The notes: generated by a model from the sequence alone, not told the origin. A DNA stretch of 64,000 bases from Halorubrum lacusprofundi ATCC 49239 (GCF_000022205.1 NC_012030.1:62001-126000), one strand, 5' to 3'. Counted from the stretch's first letter, positions 19,837 to 29,109 are shown. Program-made: numbers and translations.

Positions 19837-20859
19837 TTACTCCGCGAAATCACGCTCTTCGAGAACGTCGATCTGGTGGACTGAGTGGCCTTCCGATTCG
19901 AGATGGTCGCCGAACTCGCTCGCCGGGATCGTCTTATCACCGGTTGTCAGTGTCAGATAGTCACTTCCCACGACGTGGACGGTCTCGATCCGATCCTCGG
20001 CGCGATCCAACGCCGTAACGAGATTCGAGACATCCAAGACGACATCGTTGATCGAACGGAGCGGTTTGTCGTTTTCATCGGACAGCGTGACATGGTTGTG
20101 AAGTCCACCGATGTGATAATTATCAGGTTTGTACTCCGGTCGAACGTAGAGCCGTGGCTCTTGGCCCAGTTTTGACCGGGATGTCGTCTGGTTCTTCAAC
20201 GCACGCCAGCAGAGCGAATCGAGACGTTTGACATCTGTCTCGGACAGATTCGTCGACTCTGCGCCGTGGTTGTCGACCAACCCCCAGAAGGGAAAGATCC
20301 CGTATTTGATTCTCTTGTCGTCGAGATCGAATCCACCCTGCCGGTTCCCATCGCCCGTAGAGATGACGCTCGTGAGAGAATCGTACTCCTCGTTGTCTTC
20401 AACCTCGTTCAACGATTTCGCTGGCAGGAACTGAACCGGCCCCTGATACTGGTTCGGAAGCGCACTCCCGAGGGCTTGTCGGAGTTTTTCGTCCTCTTCA
20501 TCGTCACTTGACTCGAAACTCATCGTTGCGCCGAAGTACCGAACGTCAGTGGCGGCCGCAAGGAATCGTTCACCGACGTCTTCGATCTCTTCGATGTCGT
20601 CTACGTCGTCGATATCTTCGAGCACATCCAACGCGAGAGTTGTACGCGGCCGTGCATCTCCATCGAGCTTTTTGACGTAAATATCGAACCCGTCGTCGAG
20701 CAGTTGGTCGCGGAGATACCGCTTGAGACGGACATCGGTAATGATTCCCTGTCCGGTGTCAGGATCGCGTCGGGGGCGGTTGTCGCCGATAGGGTTGCCG
20801 TTCGGGTTGCAGTCCTGTGCGTCGTAAATGAACAGTATTTCGGATCGGTTGAGTGTCAT
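19837..20859 (-). CDS. cas7: Cascade backbone subunit Cas7 (Csh2 type)
   Basis: 340 residues. It opens with SEILFIYDAQDCNPNGNP, the conserved first strand and NPNGNP loop of Csh2/Cas7 proteins, followed by RRDPDTGQGIITDVRLKRYLRDQL. Further family segments are VRYFGATMSF and GIFPFWGLVDNHGAESTNLSE. Cas7 polymerises along the spacer part of the crRNA to form the Cascade backbone. It lies 21 bp after cas8b and 24 bp before cas5. Confidence 0.95.
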   Translation of the reverse strand: MTLNRSEILFIYDAQDCNPNGNPIGDNRPRRDPDTGQGIITDVRLKRYLRDQLLDDGFDIYVKKLDGDARPRTTLALDVLEDIDDVDDIEEIEDVGERFLAAATDVRYFGATMSFESSDDEEDEKLRQALGSALPNQYQGPVQFLPAKSLNEVEDNEEYDSLTSVISTGDGNRQGGFDLDDKRIKYGIFPFWGLVDNHGAESTNLSETDVKRLDSLCWRALKNQTTSRSKLGQEPRLYVRPEYKPDNYHIGGLHNHVTLSDENDKPLRSINDVVLDVSNLVTALDRAEDRIETVHVVGSDYLTLTTGDKTIPASEFGDHLESEGHSVHQIDVLEERDFAE

Positions 20860-20880
20860 TGGTATATGGTGTTTTATTGA

Positions 20881-23034
20881 TCAGTTTGCGGGCGATTCGG
20901 CTGCTTCGCTCTCCTCGCTTGCGTCGTCTTTTTTGTACAGATCGAACGCGTTCGGCATCGACCGTCGACCGTGGGCGTGTCCGAGCACGTAGGCAAACTG
21001 GAGATCACGTTTGTCGATCTCCCATTTGGTCGGCATCTGCTCCGTCGTTTCAAGAAGCAGGTCGACTGTTTCAGGGAACAGAATATCTCGGTCAGCGTAC
21101 TGTTTTGAGTCGTGTGCGTACACTTTTGCCTTTTCTAAGGCTGTTTTCACCGCTTGTTCGAGCCCGTTTTTCGTGAGCTGATCGCCACGCGTTTTCGAGT
21201 CGAGCGGTCGACCGAGATCGCGCTCGTCTGCTTGATGCCAACTTATTTGTCCGACGAGAACGCCAGCGAGGGCGGTTGCCTTTCGCTCGGCGTTCTCGGT
21301 GAACATGGGTCGGTCGAGGAACGATTCGAGTCGGTACTTACGGATCGCCGCGAGGTTCGAAAGGTCAGTGTCTGTGTCTTCGATTGCTGTCATAGTCTCT
21401 GTGTCCGTTGGTTCGACCGCCGCGTCGAGTCCTGTTAGGAGTCCGGCACGCGACAGCGATTCGAGATGCACGAGCTGTTGGGCGATGACCTGTTGTGGAA
21501 CCGGGTCGTCGCCATCGAACTCGTCACCCCAGCGCTGCATGTACTCTGAAAAGAGCATCGAGGCGTCAAGTGGTACTCCGGCGATGAGTCGGTGGTCGAC
21601 GATTCGTCGGAAGTCGTCCCCCTCCTCGTCACGGTAGGCAAACACGGCGTCGGTGAATGTGTGGCCGACGATTTTGCCGAACGCGACGTTTCGAGCCTGA
21701 CCCGTCTCGTCGGGAAAATCAAGGAGGTCCCAGTTATCGTAGGTTCTGAATCCTCCCGATTCGGGCGAGAGTGTCGGCCCTTGGACCGTGTCGACAAGCG
21801 ACTTTGCGAGTTCGGAGACCCAATAGATACCCGCCGAGGGTTCTTCGGCGATGATGTTTTTGTCGTCACTGATTGGTAATGAGACGACATAGAATCGGAT
21901 TTCGTCTTTCAGTGCCCGAACTGCTGGATCGTCGTTTTCTTGGATCTCGTAGGTAACTCTCGCCATCGGGGCATGTGAACTGTCCGTGTACTCGCTTTCT
22001 GAATCGAGTGAATGGATCGCCCGATATAGTGTTTCAGCTTTTAATTCGGTGAGTTCGCCAGCGAAGTACGGGAGTGTGTACGTCTCAACCCCGCCTCGGC
22101 GAAGCACACAGCGCTCGATAAGGTCCTGACCTTTACTGAACAGCATCGCAACGTCGGCACTCACCGGATAGTTTCGCCACGATTGGTCACGTCGGAGGCC
22201 GGGCTGAGCATCCGGATGTTTGACTGAAAAAACTTCCAGCGGGCTTTCAGGTGTCCCGACTACACGACCCACCTGATCGGTCACAACACCGACTGCCTCG
22301 CCTTCGGAAGCAGGGCCAGAACTAATATTCTTGTCAGTGGCGTTGGCCGTCGCGTAGCGTCGCATTGCTCGGTTGAGTACATCGAGATCGGCGGGCCAAA
22401 ACCAGTCTGTGTCATCATTGTCAGTAGTGCTGAGATCTGTGTCGTTGATCCGACAGCGGACAGTCAGTACAGTCGGGACTGAATCGTCTGTGGGTAGTAG
22501 TGACTCTATATCTGATTGAATTCGTTCGAGTGTCTCGCCGTCTTTCGTGAATACCTTGTCTAACGTTTCGATAACCCACGCATCAGGGTGTCCGTTGTCA
22601 CCAGTAATACTCTGGACGCTATCTTGATTAGTCCATGAACGAACACGCCTCAGGATCGTCCCAGCAACACCCGAGGCGTCGTTTCCGTTTTTCGATCCGA
22701 TCTGCGTGAGACTGTACTTCGCTCCCCGGCCGGAGGACTTGTGTGAGTACGCGAGCTTTGCTATATCATCGGTGCGGAGGGTATCGACGCTGATACCTGC
22801 GCCTCCTTGTTCGTATGTTGGCTCGTCGCCAGTCAAATCGAGATCAATAACGACCAAACGCCCGTCGTCGATAAAGGGGTCAAGCGTACTTGGCGTACCG
22901 TACAGCGAGCCTCCGGATTCGGCAACTGCAAGTACACCGTACAGTGACATCACGTCTTCGAGGCTGGTCGGTGGTCGACCATGCCAGTAGTCATCGATGG
23001 CTGCTGCGAAGTCTTCCCGTGTCGGGCCGCTCAT
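20881..23034 (-). CDS. cas8b: Cascade large subunit Cas8b (Csh1 type)
   Basis: 717 residues from the ATG at 23032-23034. A GTG 15 bp upstream would add MGSLI, but the ATG gives an ATGA overlap with the cas6 stop and is preferred. Cas8b is the PAM-sensing large subunit of I-B Cascade. The length matches haloarchaeal Cas8b. Recognisable features are the N-terminal segment SLEDVMSLYGVLAVAESGG, MARVTYEIQENDDPAVRALKDEIRFYVVSLPISDDKN in the middle, and the C-terminal helical part ending LQFAYVLGHAHGRRSMPNA. It is more variable than the other cas genes; the assignment rests on the N-terminus, length and position. Confidence 0.92.
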   Translation of the reverse strand: MSGPTREDFAAAIDDYWHGRPPTSLEDVMSLYGVLAVAESGGSLYGTPSTLDPFIDDGRLVVIDLDLTGDEPTYEQGGAGISVDTLRTDDIAKLAYSHKSSGRGAKYSLTQIGSKNGNDASGVAGTILRRVRSWTNQDSVQSITGDNGHPDAWVIETLDKVFTKDGETLERIQSDIESLLPTDDSVPTVLTVRCRINDTDLSTTDNDDTDWFWPADLDVLNRAMRRYATANATDKNISSGPASEGEAVGVVTDQVGRVVGTPESPLEVFSVKHPDAQPGLRRDQSWRNYPVSADVAMLFSKGQDLIERCVLRRGGVETYTLPYFAGELTELKAETLYRAIHSLDSESEYTDSSHAPMARVTYEIQENDDPAVRALKDEIRFYVVSLPISDDKNIIAEEPSAGIYWVSELAKSLVDTVQGPTLSPESGGFRTYDNWDLLDFPDETGQARNVAFGKIVGHTFTDAVFAYRDEEGDDFRRIVDHRLIAGVPLDASMLFSEYMQRWGDEFDGDDPVPQQVIAQQLVHLESLSRAGLLTGLDAAVEPTDTETMTAIEDTDTDLSNLAAIRKYRLESFLDRPMFTENAERKATALAGVLVGQISWHQADERDLGRPLDSKTRGDQLTKNGLEQAVKTALEKAKVYAHDSKQYADRDILFPETVDLLLETTEQMPTKWEIDKRDLQFAYVLGHAHGRRSMPNAFDLYKKDDASEESEAAESPAN

Positions 23035-23816
23035 GATGAGACTTCCCACGGTGCCGTTTTGTCCGTAATATTGATGAATCCCAAGCCGAGGGAGTTCCGC
23101 TCACCTAACCCTGTATCCAGCGCGAGGTTGAGGTGTCGACGGTGGTGGTCGTCTTGGACCGTATACCCGAATCGCCACTTACTGAGGACGTAAGTCATCT
23201 GCGTACCCTCGGTCACAGTCACCGGGATCGAGAAGGTCTTGATCAACTCGTAGGAGTCGAACAGTTCTGTGTCTCGCTCGCTCGGTCCCGGCAAGTAGTC
23301 GGGACAGAACAGTCCGTGTTTCTTGTCGAGGTTAGCCCGCAGTTGGGTGATCAGCGGTTCGGTGGTGTGTTCGGGCTGCCAGAAGACAGCAGTGTCGCCC
23401 CCGGGATGGTCGATTCCGTACTCCTCGCACCGCCAAGGAGGAATTCGGATCAACAAGCCCGTGCCGCTTTCGATGATTCCCTGCGTGCCTGGTTCGCCGA
23501 CATCTGGCGTAAATGAGGTCACGTCGTCGACGTGAAACGGCATCTCGCCGATATTGAACTCCGGCTCTTCAAGCAGGTCTGCCGCGACGTGCGCAAGGAG
23601 CCCATCTTCCACCGAGGAAACAATCAGTTTTCGCTCGTCACCCTCCTGCATGTCGTGTGGGGGGAACGGATTTGAATACGCGAATCCTGGTGGCTCACCG
23701 GAATCATGCCGTTCGCCGTATTCGGTTCCATCGAGAGCATTCCAGAGTCGACCACGAAGTTTGTGATGGTAGTCATCTTGGTAGGCAGTGTCTGCCCGTG
23801 CTGACAGATGAGCCAT
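23031..23816 (-). CDS. cas6: CRISPR RNA endoribonuclease Cas6
   Basis: 261 residues from the ATG at 23814-23816 (an upstream GTG at 23825 adds three residues). Cas6 cuts the array transcript within each repeat. The RAMP fold is supported by HHKLRGRLWNALDG at the N-terminus, KFxYS-like PGFAYSNPFPP, and the C-terminal glycine-rich loop GLGERNSLGLGFINI, the hallmark of Cas6. The His in GERHDSGEPPG or the paired His near the N-terminus are candidate catalytic residues. It is the first gene of the operon, so it sets up crRNA production before Cascade assembly. Confidence 0.93.
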   Translation of the reverse strand: MAHLSARADTAYQDDYHHKLRGRLWNALDGTEYGERHDSGEPPGFAYSNPFPPHDMQEGDERKLIVSSVEDGLLAHVAADLLEEPEFNIGEMPFHVDDVTSFTPDVGEPGTQGIIESGTGLLIRIPPWRCEEYGIDHPGGDTAVFWQPEHTTEPLITQLRANLDKKHGLFCPDYLPGPSERDTELFDSYELIKTFSIPVTVTEGTQMTYVLSKWRFGYTVQDDHHRRHLNLALDTGLGERNSLGLGFINITDKTAPWEVSS

Positions 23817-23881
23817 TATTCGCACCTTTCTGACTCACCTCTATAGTTGGGGGATATCATCCAAATAATCACATACAATGA

Positions 23882-23892
23882 CAATATAAAAA
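23882..23892 (-). promoter_or_regulatory. Possible TATA box of the cas operon
   Basis: On the minus strand TTTTTATATTG lies about 66 bp upstream of the cas6 ATG, embedded in AT-rich DNA with no other gene between. A TATA box here would start the transcript about 40 bp before cas6. No BRE can be assigned with confidence. The placement is inferred from base composition and position only. Confidence 0.3.
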
Positions 23893-24019
23893 GGATTCTC
23901 CTGTAGGGTGGATGTGATGTGAAACTCTGTGAAGCTGAGACTTCGACTACAACATACTAAATTCCCACCTAGTTGTTATAGCAACCCTCGGTGGATGAAC
24001 CAAATTCAACCAGTTCTAA

Positions 24020-24066
24020 AGCTAACCAACAAAATCTCCACCTTAGACCTGCTTTGTTGGTTAGCT
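24020..24066. repeat. Interrupted palindrome, TAACCAAC/GTTGGTTA type, copy 1
   Basis: Left arm AGCTAACCAACAAA (24020-24033) and right arm TTTGTTGGTTAGCT (24053-24066) are perfect complements over 14 bp with a 19-nt loop. The core octamers start 33 bp apart. Two further copies with the same cores and spacings of 33 and 31 bp lie at 32602-32644 and 62650-62690. It stands between the cas operon promoter region and ISH6. It may be a binding site for a dimeric or tetrameric regulator; no protein is assigned. Confidence 0.7.
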
Positions 24067-24144
24067 CAAAGTGAAGGCGATCTATTTCTGATTATAATAT
24101 GATATCGAAAATCGAGGTATACTATTGTCTACGACTGAACGACA

Positions 24145-25588
24145 GGTCGTGTTGCAAAGCGGTCTAGACTTTGCCGCTGGTACTCTCAATTGAGAGGTCA
24201 CAGTTGATTGCTGTTTTGGTCGAACGTTGGAGCAGTTCGTCGAGGAACGCTTGGTAGTACTCGGGGTCGGCGTACTTCACCAACCGAAGTTGGAGTATCG
24301 CTTCCAATCCCTCTGCTGTCCAGCGCATCCACTGGTTCTTGCACCGCTTGCTGACCTCGCCCATCAGTCGTTCGACGGGGTTCGAGGTCCACGGAACCTC
24401 GAACCCCTCGACAGCGTGCTCGGCGAACGTCACAATCGACGGCAGCCACCGCCGAAGATACCCTGCAGCCTTTGCTGACCCGAACTGCTCCAGTTGCCAC
24501 GCTGTCTTCTCTAATCGCTCTCTCGTTCGCGCGATCCGCGAGCGGATCGCCGCGAACTCCTCCGCTGGACGATGCTTCGCCACAGAGTTCTTCAGATGGA
24601 ACACCTCGTCGATCACCTCCGAAACGATCTCCTTCCGACGGTCCAAGGAGAAGACGCCATCGTCCCAGAGGGTGTAACCCAGCGTTCGGCCGACGTGGAC
24701 GAGATCGAGCTGGTGGTCACGGTTTTCGTCGGTAAAGGCTGTGACGATGCCGCTATCAGCGTCACTGACGACCGTCGCGTCGTCAGTGACTGCGCCGATA
24801 TCATCGAGTTCGGCGGCAGTTTCGTCCCAGTCAGCGTTGACCGACAGATCCAGCAGGGAGCGTGACTCTTCGGCGGTGTCTTCGCCGAGCGTTGCTTGGA
24901 CGGAGTGGGACGAGCGGTCGTCGTCTTGGCTGTGGCACTTTGTCCCGTCAGGAATGACGGCGTCAGCGTCTGTGCCAGCGACACAGTCTGGAAGGAACTG
25001 TTTGAGCTTGTGGCCGTATTTCTTGGCACGGCGGTTGATGGTGGTCGGCGACGGCATCGAGACGAAGCTGTCGCCGTGATTGGCAGCGTCTCGATAGCTG
25101 AGCGAGGTAGCGAGATCGACGCTTTTGGCGGCGATGTCCTGCTGATAGCGGTTCTGCCCGTCGAAGTCGAGAACGTCTTCGACGGGCCGGAAGTAGCTGG
25201 ATTCGTCTGGGGAAGCGGCTGTATCTTCGACGTAGTGGAGAGAGAACTCGTGTTCTCCGGCAGTTGTGACAGCTGTGCGGGTGTCGGTGCCGGCGCGTTG
25301 GAAGCGCTGGTCACCGTTGCCATGTGCGTGTTTCTCACCACAGAGCGCCTCGACGCTGGCGGCGTCGAGGCTCTCGACCAGCGATTCGAGAAGGACTGCT
25401 TCGAGGTTCTGGTCAGTGACGGCCTCGGCAAGCGTGGCGAGCGGTAGCGTTTTGTCGTCGTCGATACTCAGTTCGAACCGCACGTCGATTGTGGCGTGCA
25501 TGGGGTACCTCGGTTTGGACACCAGAGGCAACCCCGCCTTCACGGGAGTCAGTTACTACTGAACTCTAGAGGACTTTGCGACACGACC
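24145..25588 (-). mobile_element. ISH6-family insertion sequence
   Basis: A 1444-bp element flanked by inverted ends starting GGTCGTGTTGCAAAGCGG at the left and, reading inward from the right, GGTCGTGTCGCAAAGTCC. The size matches ISH6. One transposase gene fills it. ISH6 elements normally make 8-bp target duplications; the flanks GAACGACA and AAGAACTT do not match, so the borders may be off by a few bases or the flanks have changed. It separates the cas operon from the lipoprotein cluster. Confidence 0.8.
24164..25543 (-). CDS. ISH6-family transposase
   Basis: 459 residues from the first Met; the Met at 25501 (MHATIDVRFEL) is the likelier start and gives 445 residues, the usual ISH6 size. 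Characteristic segments are the N-terminus ATIDVRFELSIDDDKTLPLA, QQDIAAKSVDLATSLSYRDA, PDGTKCHSQD with an acidic residue, VVSDADSGIVTAF with a probable catalytic Asp, and WTSNPVERLMGEVSKRCKNQWMRW near the end, whose Glu probably completes the DDE triad. The frame is intact. Confidence 0.85.
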   Translation of the reverse strand: MKAGLPLVSKPRYPMHATIDVRFELSIDDDKTLPLATLAEAVTDQNLEAVLLESLVESLDAASVEALCGEKHAHGNGDQRFQRAGTDTRTAVTTAGEHEFSLHYVEDTAASPDESSYFRPVEDVLDFDGQNRYQQDIAAKSVDLATSLSYRDAANHGDSFVSMPSPTTINRRAKKYGHKLKQFLPDCVAGTDADAVIPDGTKCHSQDDDRSSHSVQATLGEDTAEESRSLLDLSVNADWDETAAELDDIGAVTDDATVVSDADSGIVTAFTDENRDHQLDLVHVGRTLGYTLWDDGVFSLDRRKEIVSEVIDEVFHLKNSVAKHRPAEEFAAIRSRIARTRERLEKTAWQLEQFGSAKAAGYLRRWLPSIVTFAEHAVEGFEVPWTSNPVERLMGEVSKRCKNQWMRWTAEGLEAILQLRLVKYADPEYYQAFLDELLQRSTKTAINCDLSIESTSGKV

Positions 25589-25681
25589 AAGAACTTTATT
25601 TCTAGGTTTTGTTTTTTGACACCGCTGATCACTACGACTGCGTATAGAAAAATTATTGACAATCGACTTTAACGATACTGC

Positions 25682-26197
25682 ATGGCCTCCACCCATCGCC
25701 GTTCATTTCTGAGAGTAGCAGGAATTATCGGAGTGAGCACGTCATTAGCAGGCTGTTCTGGAATCGGCTTGATGGATTCTTCTGAGGATCTTCCTGCAGG
25801 AAGCCTGAAATTTGACAACGATCATACCGTCCCACATGAGATCTCTATTGAGGTTCTCAATGTGGGAACTTCGAAAGGTGAACGAAGAGACGGACACGAT
25901 ACCGTTACCGGAACTCCCGACACTGCAGTCCCCCAACGAAATCTCACTGCGACAACTATCGTTGAACCCGGACAAACACAGACCTATGAATCCGTGTTCG
26001 AGTCACGAGTCTGGTATGACGTTCGATTCACACTCGACGACGAGTACTCGGGGGAGGACCTCGGAAGGACTGTATTCCATCCAAACTCTTCGAGCGACGA
26101 AACTACTGGTCAGATATTAGGCGGTAACGTATCGGACGGTGGAGAACTATCGTGGCAAATTTCGACAACCGATAATCTAGGACCGTCATTCCAATAA
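25682..26197 (+). CDS. Putative Tat-exported lipoprotein
   Basis: 171 residues. The N-terminus has a twin-arginine motif (HRRSFLRVAG) followed by a hydrophobic stretch and the lipobox LAGC, with Cys25 the expected lipid-attachment residue. Haloarchaea use Tat export for most lipoproteins. The mature part is mostly beta in character (FDNDHTVPHEISIEV, YESVFESRVWYDVRFTL) and has no recognised domain. It would sit on the outer face of the membrane. It follows ISH6 by 93 bp and is convergent with the similar lipoprotein at 26323-26688. Confidence 0.7.
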   Translation: MASTHRRSFLRVAGIIGVSTSLAGCSGIGLMDSSEDLPAGSLKFDNDHTVPHEISIEVLNVGTSKGERRDGHDTVTGTPDTAVPQRNLTATTIVEPGQTQTYESVFESRVWYDVRFTLDDEYSGEDLGRTVFHPNSSSDETTGQILGGNVSDGGELSWQISTTDNLGPSFQ

Positions 26198-26322
26198 CCT
26201 ACCCATAGTGTCGGATATGGGGATTTCATCCCGTCAGGGGGTGAGTTTCTACTAACTGACCTCAGATCTATAATAATGGAACTTAGCTGCACAGCTGAGA
26301 GAATAGGTACTGCAGACTCTGT

Positions 26323-26688
26323 TCAGTCACAAACGCTCTGATCAAGGATTATCTCATCTATTTCCACTCCAATGAAAAACCGAGTTCCGGGACATCGACC
26401 GACACCTAACTCGAATTCCTCGCTTCTCTCGTTATCGACTATGACTTCTGCCTCAAAAACACCGTCATTAAATGCGTCGTCAATACGCTGGTCGGAGTTA
26501 GGCTCAACGTGGTAAGTTTCATCAAGAACTGTTTCTTGGGATTCTTGCTGGACCAACGTTACAGTAACATCCCGTACAGAATCGGTTCGATTGTGTATGT
26601 CGATGAATCCGTCACCACCTCCAGAGAAGGCTATACATCCACTAAGAAGGGAAGAAAAAACCACTCCAATGAACCCACGTCGAAACAT
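26323..26688 (-). CDS. Small putative Tat lipoprotein
   Basis: 121 residues. RRGF at the N-terminus, a short hydrophobic segment (IGVVFSSLL) and the lipobox LSGC indicate Tat export and lipid anchoring. The mature part has a beta-sandwich look: IDIHNRTDSVRDVTVTL, TVLDETYHVEP, VFEAEVIVDN, FFIGVEIDEIIL. Proteins of this kind are common in haloarchaea and their function is unknown. A Cys pair (GRCPG and SVCD) could form a disulphide outside the cell. It is convergent with 25682-26197. Confidence 0.65.
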   Translation of the reverse strand: MFRRGFIGVVFSSLLSGCIAFSGGGDGFIDIHNRTDSVRDVTVTLVQQESQETVLDETYHVEPNSDQRIDDAFNDGVFEAEVIVDNERSEEFELGVGRCPGTRFFIGVEIDEIILDQSVCD

Positions 26689-26763
26689 ACTATTTAGAAA
26701 TAATCAAACTGTAATTATATACTTTCTGTATGTGTCAACACATTTTAGAAATTTCGCAGTCTA

Positions 26764-27228
26764 GTGACACAATATTTGCGCTCGCAGTACTACACACCTC
26801 TCCTGTTTGAACACACGAACAACAGGTTGGTTTGCTTGTCGGAGAATGATGTCTATCCCGGCACATATGAGCGGTTATACTCAGAACTACGCTCTTTCAG
26901 GACCTCTGTGGACGAATCAGATATGTCCGTGTTCGCAAGGGGAAGTTATATTGTCGGAGAAAGTGAATTATCTATCATGTCCGTGAAAACATCATCCTCT
27001 AATAAACCACTAGTCAAGGCTGGCATAGTGTACTTTGCTTCTGTCCTTGGTATAGGATTTCCAATTATGTATACTGCGTACGTGCTTCTTGTAGGGATAT
27101 TCAGTACTCTCGGTGTTGGATGGTTTGTTTCCTCTGCTGCAGGTATTACGCTAGTCGCCATTGCATTTCTACTTGGAATGGTAGTCGCTGAGAAGGTGGC
27201 AAGTCAAGTCGTTAAGAAAGTATTTTAA
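26764..27228 (+). CDS. Small membrane protein of unknown function
   Basis: 154 residues with a GTG start. The first 90 residues are soluble and carry a short beta-rich region (SVFARGSYIVGESELSIMSV). Two hydrophobic helices follow: VYFASVLGIGFPIMYTAYVL (about 98-117) and, after VGIFSTLGVG, SSAAGITLVAIAFLLGMVV (about 128-146). No family is recognised. It is divergent from the lipoprotein at 26323-26688 and lower in GC than the cas genes. Confidence 0.55.
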   Translation: MTQYLRSQYYTPLLFEHTNNRLVCLSENDVYPGTYERLYSELRSFRTSVDESDMSVFARGSYIVGESELSIMSVKTSSSNKPLVKAGIVYFASVLGIGFPIMYTAYVLLVGIFSTLGVGWFVSSAAGITLVAIAFLLGMVVAEKVASQVVKKVF

Positions 27229-27386
27229 CTCGCTTTATGAGTTTCAGTCTATTTGACTTCCCCAACCTTCTATAGAAACTAGGTCACTTGCGCTCGCAGT
27301 CTTGTAGTAGCCTTTAGGTAGTCATGTGTTGTTTATGCAGTTATCCTTGGAAAAGATATTTATTTTAAGTTTGTTTATTTGTATAC

Positions 27387-27515
27387 ATGAATAGACGAGC
27401 TGTTGTCGGTCTGTCTGTTGGAATCTTAACTGGCTTTAGTGGATGTTTGTCTCAGGTTCTTGGTGGCTGTCCTGGAAGGGGTGAGATTGATGTGTTTTCA
27501 TCTTCGATGCAATGA
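27387..27515 (+). CDS. Very short putative lipoprotein (42 residues), possibly truncated
   Basis: The frame encodes 42 residues starting MNRRAVVGLSVGIL and reaching a lipobox-like FSGC at residue 20. The body after the Cys is only 22 residues (LSQVLGGCPGRGEIDVFSSS...). The twin Arg, hydrophobic core and lipobox are the signature of a Tat lipoprotein signal peptide. The shortness suggests the mature domain has been lost or frameshifted. It may be a remnant of a third member of the lipoprotein cluster. Confidence 0.45.
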   Translation: MNRRAVVGLSVGILTGFSGCLSQVLGGCPGRGEIDVFSSSMQ

Positions 27516-27585
27516 GCGTGGCGGGACAGTGCTTCGACGATCGGAAGTAGACCTGTGGCTGGGTACTTGACCGAATCTTCATTAG

Positions 27586-28473
27586 TTGGTGTATCTACCT
27601 GCAACTGTGTCATCGGTGATTACCAAACAGTGGGCGGACATCGACGGGTGGTGGGACAACCACGTCGAGTACCACGGCCATGGTCTCGAGGTGGTCAGCA
27701 AGCTGATCGAGCAATCGAATTTACAGTGGGCAGCCAACGAGAGCATTTTCACTCAGGATCCTCTGTGCGAGAGTTGGGAGCCACAATCGCCAATGTCTGG
27801 GCCCTTACGCACAAACCAAGAGGAAAACTGGTCACAGTGGCTTGCGCATTTGATTCGGTCCTCAGACGGTCGGTTTTCCCACGAGCTGTTTGGAGTACCA
27901 GAACAGTCGACGACGTCGGTCGACAGGGAAATCCACATGTCCAGTCAAGAACACCACGACCGACGAGTCGACATCATTGTCGAGTTTCCGGAGCTGTCGT
28001 TTTCAATCGAATTGAAGAAAGGCGACGAACATTACGAAAAATCCTCAGAGGCAGCCTACCTCGCAGAGGCAAACACTGACCACGACAAGCCGTGGACACA
28101 CTATCTCTTGGTTCCCGAACTGAAACAACCAGCCGTTGTGGATGCGTTTGGAGATAATATCGATCTATCCGGTGCGGGCACTCCAACAATCTACTCTGAG
28201 GCCTTTGTTGACGTAGAGATCCTGTGGTGGAACGACGTTGCAGCGGCACTCCGGCGTGCAATTACAGCGGAAATCAACGAAAATTGGCAGGCGAGTGCGT
28301 ACCTCTTTATTACGTTGATCGAACAGAAGATTATGCAATTCCACTCGCAGTCGGCGATCGAACAGATCACCGCCGGAGGGGACGTGCCCGATCTTGCTAG
28401 TGTACGTGGTGTCGACATTGACGACCAGATCAAGTATCTGAGAGCCTCTTTGGGAGGTGACCCTCGTGACTAA
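27586..28473 (+). CDS. PD-(D/E)XK-type nuclease-like protein
   Basis: Up to 295 residues. The start is uncertain: a TTG at 27586 and GTG codons at 27589, 27607 and 27616 are possible. The core motif is clear: RRVDIIVEF with Asp129, then FSIELKKGD with Glu142 and Lys144, the D...ExK arrangement of PD-(D/E)XK nucleases. The segment ENWSQWLAHLIRSSDGRF before it resembles the first helix of such folds. The gene overlaps the next (28457) by 17 bp, forming a two-gene cassette. A role in DNA cleavage or defence is inferred from the motif; the family is not recognised. Confidence 0.6.
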   Translation: MVYLPATVSSVITKQWADIDGWWDNHVEYHGHGLEVVSKLIEQSNLQWAANESIFTQDPLCESWEPQSPMSGPLRTNQEENWSQWLAHLIRSSDGRFSHELFGVPEQSTTSVDREIHMSSQEHHDRRVDIIVEFPELSFSIELKKGDEHYEKSSEAAYLAEANTDHDKPWTHYLLVPELKQPAVVDAFGDNIDLSGAGTPTIYSEAFVDVEILWWNDVAAALRRAITAEINENWQASAYLFITLIEQKIMQFHSQSAIEQITAGGDVPDLASVRGVDIDDQIKYLRASLGGDPRD

Positions 28474-29035
28474 CGACACACTCACGGATGGATTGACGAA
28501 CGATCGCTACGTGAAGGCCGTCCGGTTGGTCGACGATTTCGAGGATGAGGTCTACGATAGGATCAAGGATACACTCGACGATATTATGACGAGTGAGCAA
28601 GAGGGATTGTTCGACAATAATTTGGACTACGACAAGGGACACAACCCGACCCCAGGGCCGACGTATGGGACCTTACGGTTCGAGGGAACCATGATGCAGA
28701 CCAACAGCGATGGAAACAATCTCAAATTGAATATTGGTCTCGAGTGGGTCGAGCCAGAAACCCAGGGCCGCGACGAGTGGCCCGAGCCATTGTTGTGCTA
28801 TGTCTATTACAAAATTAAATACGCACCCACCGAACCATTTCAGGCGGTCTCAGCAGCAACTCGGGAGTCAAATGAGTGGGATGCAATAAGCGTCGGTGAC
28901 GAACAATGGGATTCGGGACAGCGAGTTGCACCGGGTATTTTCTACGTGCCGATCGTTGATGGTGATGATATTGAGGAGGGGCTGTCTGTCCTTGGAGATC
29001 ACTGTACGACGTTTGTTCAGCAAATGGTCGAGTAA
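28457..29035 (+). CDS. Hypothetical protein coupled to the nuclease-like gene
   Basis: 192 residues from a GTG at 28457 (a second GTG at 28466 is possible). No domain is recognised. The N-terminus is helical (DGLTNDRYVKAVRLVDDFEDEVYDRIKDTLDDIM), followed by a beta-rich half (GTLRFEGTMMQ, LKLNIGLEWVEP, LLCYVYYKIKYAP, APGIFYVPIVDGD). The 17-bp overlap with the preceding nuclease-like gene indicates co-translation. It could be a specificity subunit, an inhibitor or an immunity partner; the sequence does not decide. Confidence 0.5.
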   Translation: MTLVTNDTLTDGLTNDRYVKAVRLVDDFEDEVYDRIKDTLDDIMTSEQEGLFDNNLDYDKGHNPTPGPTYGTLRFEGTMMQTNSDGNNLKLNIGLEWVEPETQGRDEWPEPLLCYVYYKIKYAPTEPFQAVSAATRESNEWDAISVGDEQWDSGQRVAPGIFYVPIVDGDDIEEGLSVLGDHCTTFVQQMVE

Positions 29036-29109
29036 GGTAGAGGGATCGAATCCTACTTGTGGAAGGTCGACTTGCTCAACCAATATTCCAGCGGATATCT
29101 CCCCCAAAA

